DNA of 12,558 bases, from the NCBI GenBank assembly GCA_030620655.1, contig JAUXEH010000053.1, forward strand, positions 1 through 12,558, written 5' to 3'. Positions within the stretch are counted from its first letter, which is position 1. Each line of letters begins with the position of its first letter. Under the pieces are notes generated by a model. That model did not search any database. It saw only the letters and a list, made by a program, of their open reading frames with translations, and was not told the origin of the DNA. Of the stretch, positions 1 to 6,005 are shown one piece after another. The stretch is from Candidatus Aminicenantota bacterium. GTDB taxonomy: Bacteria; Acidobacteriota; Aminicenantia; Aminicenantales; Aminicenantaceae. Both the position numbers and the translations under genes were made by a program.

Positions 1-1373
1 TGCTGCCAGCGGAAAAGCGCCAGCTGGCTGACACGGCGGAAGGCCCACCAGGCGCAGTCCCGGCGGAAGCCCCACCGGCCGTCCACCCGAAAGGACTCGG
101 GCATCTGAGAGATCCCGCAGTAAAAAGGAATATGCGGGGTCGTGGCCGGGTTGTCGTACCCGAGCCAAATTACGCCACCTATAGGATCGGGCAGCCAGCC
201 GCGCGATTGGGTGACATGCAGATAGGTGGCCAGAGCGCAGCATATGGTCCGCTCCCTCTGGACCTTAAGGAGCCGCATCAACTCCCGGTTCAGGAAGGGA
301 CTGGCCACGGGGCTTTTTATGATCTTACCCTCACGGTCGACCATGGTCAGGGTGTTTGTCATGTCAAAGGAAGTGTCCTGGTAGGTATCGCGGAATATCT
401 CGAGCACGTCCCGCACGGAGAGCTGTTTTTCAGGCTTTACCGAAAAAGGAAAATTTTCTCCGTTGGGGTCAAGGTTGAGGGAAGGTGCCAAACGGCTGAG
501 CACGCGCCATTCCCTCCGGCGCGAGCCCATGCTGCGGCGCGACGCATAGGTATAGCAGAATTCGAAGGGCTCTCCGCTGTCCGGATCCCACCAGCCCAGC
601 TCCCGCGCCAGGGAATAGACATTGTCCGATGCCATACAGTATTCTGTGGCCTTCAGGTCGATCTGACGAATGCGGCTGGCATTGGCGGACACGCCCACGT
701 GGTCGTCCGGGATACGGACGGCGGCCCAGACCGCGCCCTTCTTGCCCTTCCCGGGTCCCAGGATCTCGAAATGCCACACCTCGTTCGGGTCGGCGAACGT
801 GAAACACTCGCCGTAGTCGATATAGCCGTATTCCTTGGTGAGCTCGTCCGCGATCCGGATGGCCTCGCGGGCGGTCTTGGCCCGTTCCAGGACCAGGCGG
901 TAGAGCTCGGGGCAGTCGATAAGCCCCTCATCGCTCTTTAGCTCCCGCTTCCCGCCGAAGGTAGTCTCTCCTATGGCCAACTGGTATTCGTTCATCACGG
1001 GATAGGCCGTGTTGATGTATGCATAGGTCTCAGGCACCTGAGGGATCTCCCCAAGGTAGACACGGTCGGGATCATCCGGTCCTTGGGTGCGTTTGGCTTC
1101 GAAGTACAGCTTGGCCGTATCACCGGCCTTGTGTTTCTTGTGGGGCACGACATTGATCCAGGTGCGGTCGGTGCTGGAATCGCAGGAATGGGAGGTCATG
1201 GTGGACCCGTCCGCGGACGCAAGCTTCCCGACCAGGACACTAGTGCAGTTGTCGAATTCAAAAGACTCGTCCGGCAAAGGTCGGATTGCCGGCGAAGATC
1301 CGGCCCAGACAAGAAACGCGCACAAGATCACAACAGGATACACAAAACGTACGAGTGAATGGTCTTTATTCAT
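1..1373 (-). CDS. Exported C69-family dipeptidase (Ntn hydrolase), C-terminus outside window
   Basis: About 457 residues are visible and the frame is open to the window edge, so the C-terminal end is missing. Residues 1-28 look like a signal peptide (basic start, then a VYPVVILCAFLVWAG core). The motif DNCTSVLVGKLASADGS at 41-57 matches the N-terminal catalytic-cysteine motif of peptidase family C69, placing the nucleophile at Cys43. C69 enzymes normally use a processed N-terminal Cys to cleave dipeptides, so a short pro-segment between the signal cleavage site and Cys43 is likely removed. Later segments (NEYQLAIGETTFGG, the DYGECFTFADPNEVWHFEI region) also fit the family. The ATG at 1373 is preceded by AAGGAGAGG at good spacing. 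The gene stands alone, divergent from the NIF3 gene, under its own promoter. Export implies a peptide-scavenging or cell-wall peptide role; that part is inference. Confidence 0.88.
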   Translation of the reverse strand, partial: MNKDHSLVRFVYPVVILCAFLVWAGSSPAIRPLPDESFEFDNCTSVLVGKLASADGSTMTSHSCDSSTDRTWINVVPHKKHKAGDTAKLYFEAKRTQGPDDPDRVYLGEIPQVPETYAYINTAYPVMNEYQLAIGETTFGGKRELKSDEGLIDCPELYRLVLERAKTAREAIRIADELTKEYGYIDYGECFTFADPNEVWHFEILGPGKGKKGAVWAAVRIPDDHVGVSANASRIRQIDLKATEYCMASDNVYSLARELGWWDPDSGEPFEFCYTYASRRSMGSRRREWRVLSRLAPSLNLDPNGENFPFSVKPEKQLSVRDVLEIFRDTYQDTSFDMTNTLTMVDREGKIIKSPVASPFLNRELMRLLKVQRERTICCALATYLHVTQSRGWLPDPIGGVIWLGYDNPATTPHIPFYCGISQMPESFRVDGRWGFRRDCAWWAFRRVSQLALFRWQ

Positions 1374-1402
1374 GTTCCTCTCCTTAACCTGGATTATTCC
1401 CG

Positions 1403-1431
1403 CTTATATCACATGGTCTGAGACGGGTCAA
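1403..1431 (-). promoter_or_regulatory. Sigma70-type promoter for the C69 dipeptidase gene
   Basis: On the minus strand TTGACC (1426-1431) and TATAAG (1403-1408) are separated by exactly 17 bp. Each hexamer matches the consensus at five of six positions. Transcription would begin near 1396, giving a leader of about 23 nt that carries the AGGAG ribosome-binding site. The placement relative to the start codon makes a chance match unlikely. Confidence 0.72.
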
Positions 1432-1463
1432 ACCTCAGGGAACACGGCCGTTTGAGCCAAGGA

Positions 1464-1492
1464 TGGTTTTCTCCGCCGGATTGTTTTACAAT
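1464..1492 (+). promoter_or_regulatory. Weak candidate promoter for the NIF3-family gene
   Basis: The plus strand has TACAAT at 1487-1492, five of six matches to the -10 consensus. The sequence 17 bp upstream (TGGTTT, 1464-1469) is a poor -35. If used, transcription would start near 1499, just upstream of the chosen ATG at 1511 and downstream of the alternative ATG at 1463, which would exclude the longer protein. The assignment is tentative. Confidence 0.3.
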
Positions 1493-1510
1493 GGCTCCAG
1501 GAGAAGACAC

Positions 1511-2482
1511 ATGCAGCTGCAAAAACTTTATAGAAAGGCCGTATCCGTCGGCATCGCCTATGACCAGAGAGGTAAAAAAGAGATAAACCGGATCCTTAAA
1601 GAGGAAAAGGAGCGTTTCGAGGGCCTCAAGAAGGACGAAAAGAAGACTTACGACCGGGACCGACTCTTCAATCCCTATTCCGACTCCCGCATCCTACACG
1701 GCGCACCAGAGACCGAGGTGCGTAAGGTGATCGTCGGCATAGACATGGAGGTCGGCGAGATCCTCCTGGCGCACCAGCTCAACCAGGACCCGGGCAAGAA
1801 GATCGACCTTGTGATCTCTCACCATCCCGAGGGCTACGCCCTGGCCGGGTTGTTCGATGTGATGAGGCTCCAGTCCGACCTGCTGGCACGCTACGGAGTC
1901 AACCTGAGTGTGGCGGAAAAGATCATGGAGAAGCGCATCAGCGAAGTGGAGCGCCGCCTGCTCCCCGCCAACCACAACCGCTCGGTCGATGCGGCCCGGA
2001 CGCTGGGCATCCCCATGATGTGCATCCACACGCCGGCCGACAACTGCGTGACCATGTTCCTGACACGGCTGTTCGAAAAAGAGAAACCCTACCGGTTGAA
2101 GGACCTGCTCAAGCTGCTGTCGGATATCCCCGAGTACAGGAAGTCGGCGCAGATGCAGGTCCCCCCCAAGATCGTCAACGGCTCCGACACCAGCCGCTGC
2201 GGCAAGATCTACGTGGACATGACGGGCGGTACCGAGGGGTCGAAGGATGTCTTCGCGAACCTGGCTGCCGGAGGCATCAGCACGATGGTGGGAATGCACT
2301 TCAGCGAAGATCACCTCGAGAGCGCCAAGAAATCCAACCTCAATGTCGTGATCGCGGGCCATATCTCCAGCGATGTTGTCGGGCTCAACATCCTCTTCGA
2401 CGAGATCGAGAAAGAGGGCAGACTGGATTTTGTCGGCATATCCGGATTCGAGCGCATCCGGCGTAAACCCAAGTCGAGCTGA
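1511..2482 (+). CDS. NIF3-family (DUF34) metal-binding protein
   Basis: 323 residues. The C-terminal three quarters follow the NIF3 fold pattern: the VIVGIDMEVGEILLA strand-helix (73-87), the metal-ligand pair in SHHPEGYALAGL (His104, His105), CIHTPADN (172-178) and AGHISSDVVGLN (282-293). The last corresponds to the usual GHxxSE ligand motif, with Asp at the Glu position. The first 70 residues are a charged, probably helical extension before the domain. NIF3 proteins are widespread dinuclear metal-binding proteins of unsettled function, proposed to act as cyclohydrolase-like or metal-chaperone proteins. The ATG at 1511 is chosen because AGGAGA lies 7 nt upstream. The alternative ATG at 1463 has AAGG directly abutting it and would add 16 unconvincing residues. 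The stop codon abuts that of the convergent transporter gene. The product is cytoplasmic. Confidence 0.88.
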   Translation: MQLQKLYRKAVSVGIAYDQRGKKEINRILKEEKERFEGLKKDEKKTYDRDRLFNPYSDSRILHGAPETEVRKVIVGIDMEVGEILLAHQLNQDPGKKIDLVISHHPEGYALAGLFDVMRLQSDLLARYGVNLSVAEKIMEKRISEVERRLLPANHNRSVDAARTLGIPMMCIHTPADNCVTMFLTRLFEKEKPYRLKDLLKLLSDIPEYRKSAQMQVPPKIVNGSDTSRCGKIYVDMTGGTEGSKDVFANLAAGGISTMVGMHFSEDHLESAKKSNLNVVIAGHISSDVVGLNILFDEIEKEGRLDFVGISGFERIRRKPKSS

Positions 2483-3673
2483 TCAGGCTTCCCGCCTGTC
2501 GGGGTTGGGAGCTTTCCAGTTGAAAAGCAGTACGACCACCGCCATGAAAGCGGCGGCAATCAGGTACATGGAGCGGAATCCGTAGAGATCCGAAATCCAA
2601 CCGAACAGGACCGAACCCCCGGCCATGCCCACATCGAAGAATGTCAGGTACAGGCTTATGGCCAGCCCCTTGTTCTCCCGGCCCATGGTGTCGATGATGT
2701 AGGTGCTCAGGGCGGGAAAGATAAATCCCTGCCCCACCCCTCCCAGGACACCGGACAGGACCATCATCCAGGGCGAATGCATCCGGGAGATGAGGACGAG
2801 GTTAAGGGCGATGAGCCCGACGGACGGGAGGATGACCTGCTTCCGGCCGTAGCGATCCGAGAGGTCTCCGAAAAAGAGACGGGTGGCGATGGCGGCGCCG
2901 GAAAAAGCCACAAAGAACGGTCCCACCCTTTCCAGTGGAATCGATCTCACGAAAAGGGCGATGAAGTTGACCACGGTAGAACGGACGGCGCCGTGGGAGA
3001 CCGTCATCAGCACGATCATGATGATGGGGAAAAGAGACATTTTCAAGACCGCGCCGGGAACCTTGAAGCGCTCTTCGTTGTTATTGCCAAGTGGGCGCAT
3101 TTCCCGGGTCAACAGCATGAAGAGGAAGGAGATCCCCAGGAAAACCAGGCTGGTGTTGAACAGCCAGGGGAAGCCAAAGCGCCTGATTATCTCCTCCCCC
3201 AGCAGGGGGCCCAGGGCGGCCGACAGCAGGCCGGCCACACCGATGATACCCATGGACCGGGCCAGCCTGTTCACGGGCGCCAGGTCAGAGCATATGGTGA
3301 TGGTGGCGGTCATGGAGATCCCCCATCCGATCCCGGTGAGTGCCCGAAGGACGAGGGGGAAGAGCCCGGCATCCCGGATGAGATGAAAGCCGGGTGTCAC
3401 GAGGATGAGGAGGGCGATGCCCAGCAGCGATATCGTCCGCCTCCCCTTCAGGTCGATGAGGCGGCCGAAAACCGGCCGAACGAATATGGCCATCAGGCTG
3501 TGGATGCCCATGATCATCCCGATGCGGCTTCTGCTGGTCTGGAACTGCTCGAAAAACAGGGGAAAAATGAAGAACAGCGTGATGCTCATGAACAGAAAGA
3601 AATAGCCCAACAGCGCAACCATGAATTGGCGGTTCCAAACGGTGTCTCGTTCCATCGACTCTATCCCGGTCAT
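2483..3673 (-). CDS. Major facilitator superfamily (MFS) transporter, 12 TM
   Basis: 396 residues with about twelve hydrophobic helices in two six-helix halves, joined by a charged central loop around 190-210 (EMRPLGNNNEERFK). Both copies of MFS motif A are present: GRLIDLKGRR at 70-79 after helix 2, and GDLSDRYGRK at 269-278 in the second half. This indicates a proton-coupled exporter or importer in the inner membrane, most like DHA1-type drug or metabolite efflux proteins. The substrate cannot be read from the sequence. No good ribosome-binding site precedes the ATG at 3673; the ATG at 3655 (residue 7, MERDTVW) is a realistic alternative start. The gene is monocistronic, with its own promoter and a long leader. 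Its stop codon directly abuts the NIF3 stop codon on the other strand. Confidence 0.92.
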   Translation of the reverse strand: MTGIESMERDTVWNRQFMVALLGYFFLFMSITLFFIFPLFFEQFQTSRSRIGMIMGIHSLMAIFVRPVFGRLIDLKGRRTISLLGIALLILVTPGFHLIRDAGLFPLVLRALTGIGWGISMTATITICSDLAPVNRLARSMGIIGVAGLLSAALGPLLGEEIIRRFGFPWLFNTSLVFLGISFLFMLLTREMRPLGNNNEERFKVPGAVLKMSLFPIIMIVLMTVSHGAVRSTVVNFIALFVRSIPLERVGPFFVAFSGAAIATRLFFGDLSDRYGRKQVILPSVGLIALNLVLISRMHSPWMMVLSGVLGGVGQGFIFPALSTYIIDTMGRENKGLAISLYLTFFDVGMAGGSVLFGWISDLYGFRSMYLIAAAFMAVVVLLFNWKAPNPDRREA

Positions 3674-3691
3674 GGGATTAAACGCATCATG

Positions 3692-3705
3692 ATATCAGGT
3701 GATAT
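3692..3705. promoter_or_regulatory. Short dyad upstream of the MFS start, possible operator
   Basis: ATATCA and TGATAT form a perfect 6-bp inverted repeat with a 2-bp spacer, 19 bp upstream of the MFS start codon and within its leader. It could be a regulator-binding site, which often accompanies efflux genes, or a small RNA hairpin. A dyad this short in AT-rich DNA can also occur by chance. Confidence 0.3.
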
Positions 3706-3828
3706 AAAAGATTTCCAGGCTTTCCCGCAAGGGGGGGGAGGGCTGGCTGTTTTGGGTATGGGGAAAATAAGCAAAAAGGGGATAATGAAGGAGGGTACTT
3801 GCCCAGCCAGCAAAACAAGCTTAAGTTA

Positions 3829-3856
3829 ATTATACCAAATGAAAATAGAAAGTCAA
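3829..3856 (-). promoter_or_regulatory. Near-consensus sigma70 promoter for the MFS gene
   Basis: On the minus strand TTGACT (3851-3856, five of six) and TATAAT (3829-3834, perfect) are spaced by 16 bp inside a markedly AT-rich block. Transcription would start near 3822 and run about 150 nt before the MFS start codon. That leader contains a G8 run (C8 in the RNA, 3731-3738) and a distant 8-bp inverted repeat (3742-3749 with 3804-3811). Confidence 0.65.
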
Positions 3857-3900
3857 TACTATTTTATAATATTTTTTATATTCTTTTTCTGCCTCGAGAA

Positions 3901-3936
3901 CTGATTTTATCCACCCCAATAAAATCAGCATTTTTT
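3901..3936 (+). terminator. Perfect 10-bp stem-loop followed by T6 (terminator-like)
   Basis: CTGATTTTAT (3901-3910) and ATAAAATCAG (3919-3928) are perfect inverse complements around an 8-nt loop. T6 follows at 3931-3936. The U-tract is correctly placed only for plus-strand RNA. For leftward RNA leaving the glutamine synthetase gene the hairpin has no following U-run. It may still stabilise or end that mRNA, or insulate it from the MFS promoter just beyond. The stem is AT-rich (7 of 10 pairs). Confidence 0.45.
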
Positions 3937-3956
3937 GAAGGAAGTGGGCCACGAAG

Positions 3957-5480
3957 TTAGTGCTTGTGGAGGTCTTTATGCATGATCTTGAGAATATTCT
4001 CCCGCCATCCGTAAGAACGCGTGGCTGCGTCCTCCTTTTCGAGCATGGCGACGACATAGTCGATGGCGGCGGGAGGGAAGATCCCCTCGCGTTCATAGAG
4101 GTCTCTCTTCTTTGCGAGGATCTGAGAAGATTCGAGGCAGTTCGCCGGGAGCGAGGCGAATGAATCCCAGATTTTCTTATCCGGCCGTGTCCTTGCCGAG
4201 ACATACAGCTTCTCAGCCAGGTCTTTGGCGCCCGGGCTGCGGAGTCCCCAGTCGGCCGCCATGGTCACACCGGCCAGCAGGAGGTGGGTCTGGGCGCTCC
4301 CGTCCGAGCTCCGCAGTTCCACGGTCTTGCTTTTTTCGAACTCTCCCGCCGCCGCTTCCTCTTGAGGGTTGATGCGTTTGGCGATATCCGTGACCTCGGA
4401 CCAGGCCAGGGGCACCCGGATAAGGGCGCTCCGGTTCAGCCCGCTCCAGAATATCTTGGTGGGGGCTTCCTGGTGCGGGACCAGGCGCATGTATGAGGAG
4501 GCCACGGTGTTACCGAAGGCCAGGAGCGAATCGGCATATTCACACAGGCCGCCCACCAGTCGAACCGCCTCATCCGACAGGCGTCCGTCTTGGCCCTCCA
4601 TCACATTGATCCCATCTTTCATCAACTGGAGATGGATGTGCAGCCCGTTCCCGGCGCCCCCTTGAACCAGCTTGGGCGTGAAGGTGGCCACGCAGCCGTG
4701 GCGGGCCGCCACGTTCCGGATCACCCATCGCCCGATGACCATGGCATCAGCCATCTCTTCCACGGGTCGGGGCAGATACTCGATCTCCATCTGTTCCGCC
4801 TGTTTGCCGTTGATCTCCGTCCGCTCGGATTCGACCTTTTCGATAAACCCGACTTCGCTGTGTGCATACTTGACCGCGTCGGTTATCTGCGTGATGTAGC
4901 GGACGATCTCCGTCAGGATCTCGCCGCTTTTGACGAAAGGAGAGGATTCATGATATCCCCGCTGGGCCTCACGGGGGAAGAGGTACGGCTCTTTCTCCGA
5001 GATCAGATAGAACTCGAGCTCTCCCAGTGCGTGCAGCTCCATCCCGGTGCTGCCTTGGAACAGGCGGTGGGCGGCCGCCAGGATGTTGTCAGGGGCAAAA
5101 GGGGCCCGTTCCCCATCCTGGTTCACATAGCGGCAGATAAAATCCAGGCTGCCTTGCTCGAACGGATTGAGGAACGCCGTCCGGTACTCGGGTACCACAT
5201 ACACATCCGACAGGGACGCATCGACCATGCCGGTGAACAGCGAGCTCCCGTCCACCCGCTCTCCCTCGGCCAGGATCCGCTCCGCCCGTTTCCTTCCCGA
5301 GACGGGAAGCTTCAGCTCCTTCAAGCGCCCGTCCAAAGCCGTGTAATGGAAGGTGATGCGCTCGATCTGTTTGTCTTCGATTATGCTCAGCAGGTCGGCA
5401 CGCTGGAATTCGGAGGCGGGTTTGTCCAGGATCGTAGACAAGGGATTGGTGAGGGCATATGAAAAGCTTCTGTCGGCCAT
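3957..5480 (-). CDS. Glutamine synthetase family enzyme (~500-residue subfamily)
   Basis: 507 residues, longer than classical GSI (about 470). The N-terminal beta-grasp domain (about 35-120) carries the conserved VDGSS loop (76-80). The catalytic domain shows the ELEFYL strand (154-159) with metal-ligand glutamates, HSEVGF (207-212), QAEQMEIEYLP (227-237), the ATP/glutamate-site motif GNGLHIHLQL (277-286), RLVPHQEAP (332-340), NRSALIRVP (349-357) and VELR (387-390). The core residues therefore look intact for ATP-dependent glutamyl-amide formation. Between HSEV and QAEQ there is an insertion of about 12 residues relative to GSI. The usual PDPxANPY stretch is replaced by SSDGSAQTHL. The substrate could be ammonia or another amine, as in glutamylpolyamine synthetases. 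The ATG at 5480 has GGAG 8 nt upstream. It lies 39 bp after the preceding lipoprotein gene. Confidence 0.9.
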   Translation of the reverse strand: MADRSFSYALTNPLSTILDKPASEFQRADLLSIIEDKQIERITFHYTALDGRLKELKLPVSGRKRAERILAEGERVDGSSLFTGMVDASLSDVYVVPEYRTAFLNPFEQGSLDFICRYVNQDGERAPFAPDNILAAAHRLFQGSTGMELHALGELEFYLISEKEPYLFPREAQRGYHESSPFVKSGEILTEIVRYITQITDAVKYAHSEVGFIEKVESERTEINGKQAEQMEIEYLPRPVEEMADAMVIGRWVIRNVAARHGCVATFTPKLVQGGAGNGLHIHLQLMKDGINVMEGQDGRLSDEAVRLVGGLCEYADSLLAFGNTVASSYMRLVPHQEAPTKIFWSGLNRSALIRVPLAWSEVTDIAKRINPQEEAAAGEFEKSKTVELRSSDGSAQTHLLLAGVTMAADWGLRSPGAKDLAEKLYVSARTRPDKKIWDSFASLPANCLESSQILAKKRDLYEREGIFPPAAIDYVVAMLEKEDAATRSYGWRENILKIMHKDLHKH

Positions 5481-5516
5481 TTTGGCGTCTCCAGTCCGAT
5501 GAGATACAGAAATGGT

Positions 5517-5545
5517 ATTTTACGGATATCCGCTCCGGATTTCAA
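5517..5545 (-). promoter_or_regulatory. Internal promoter for the glutamine synthetase gene
   Basis: TTGAAA (5540-5545) and TAAAAT (5517-5522) on the minus strand are spaced by 17 bp, and each matches consensus at five of six positions. The -10 overlaps the stop codon of the upstream lipoprotein gene. The predicted start of transcription, near 5510, leaves a leader of about 30 nt carrying the GGAG site. This would allow the synthetase to be expressed independently of the six-gene operon upstream. Confidence 0.58.
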
Positions 5546-6005
5546 TCATTGATTCCGGAATGACCCTGAAGGTCAGTCGGGCCAGCAGGACGTCGTTCAT
5601 AAAAACGGCAACAGACCACAATCCCTGTTGCTCCGCCGGCGAATCCGGGGAGATCATGTCGTAGGCCGTCACCGCTTCGATATAGATCTCGTCCCGGTTG
5701 ATAACGACTTGGTCTGACTCCTTATAAAGTGTTTTATCCGGAGCATACCACTTCCATTTCAACCCGACTCTCTGTGCCACCTCCTCCAGGTGGAGGAAGC
5801 ATATGACGGAATCCTTCCCGGCCCTGAACTCGGTCACGGCTTCACCTGGCTCCAGGAGCTCCCGACTCTCATCGATCTCCCGGCACAGGGTCACTTCTCT
5901 CACGACGAGAGCGGGGTCGGGCAAAGACTCGACCTTGAAAGAGATGCAGCTCGATGCACCCCAGATGATGCAGAGTCCGCACAACCACAGTACTCTATAC
6001 CTCAT
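5520..6005 (-). CDS. Small putative lipoprotein of unknown function
   Basis: 161 residues from the ATG at 6005. That ATG overlaps the stop codon of the barrel gene as ATGA, which is why it is preferred to the ATG at 6050, which would add 15 residues inside the barrel gene. Residues 1-19 form a signal peptide and GASSC places a candidate lipidated cysteine at Cys20; the lipobox is imperfect, with Ala at -3. The mature part is predicted to be mostly beta strand. It ends with a G-W-V-V-N-L-F-V alternation (GLWSVAVFMNDVLLARLTF), typical of an immunoglobulin-like strand pair in periplasmic lipoproteins. I do not recognise a named family. Its position directly behind the LptD-like gene suggests, without proving, a partner or plug protein analogous in place to LptE. 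It is the last gene of the envelope cluster. Confidence 0.75.
   Translation of the reverse strand: MRYRVLWLCGLCIIWGASSCISFKVESLPDPALVVREVTLCREIDESRELLEPGEAVTEFRAGKDSVICFLHLEEVAQRVGLKWKWYAPDKTLYKESDQVVINRDEIYIEAVTAYDMISPDSPAEQQGLWSVAVFMNDVLLARLTFRVIPESMIEIRSGYP

Noticed and set aside
132..941. Plus-strand reading frame of 269 codons opposite the dipeptidase
   Set aside because: It is an antisense shadow. The minus-strand frame runs unbroken with C69 motifs across the same bases.
1463..1510. Upstream ATG (1463) for the NIF3 gene
   Set aside because: AAGG directly abuts this ATG with no spacing, whereas the ATG at 1511 has a well-placed AGGAGA.
1694..2362. Minus-strand reading frame of 222 codons opposite the NIF3 gene
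   Set aside because: It is low-complexity, rich in His, Asp and Val, without domain features; NIF3 motifs are on the plus strand.
3742..3811. GCTGGCTG and CAGCCAGC inverted repeat in the MFS leader as a riboswitch stem
   Set aside because: The stem is only 8 bp with a 54-nt loop, and no conserved riboswitch core was recognised.
2777..3829. Plus-strand reading frame of 350 codons opposite the MFS gene
   Set aside because: Its translation is extremely rich in Gly, Glu, Asp and His with no domain pattern. The opposite strand encodes a clear 12-helix transporter, so this is a codon-bias shadow.
4590..5462. Plus-strand reading frame of 290 codons opposite the glutamine synthetase
   Set aside because: There is no recognisable motif or ribosome-binding site, and the minus strand carries the conserved synthetase motifs.
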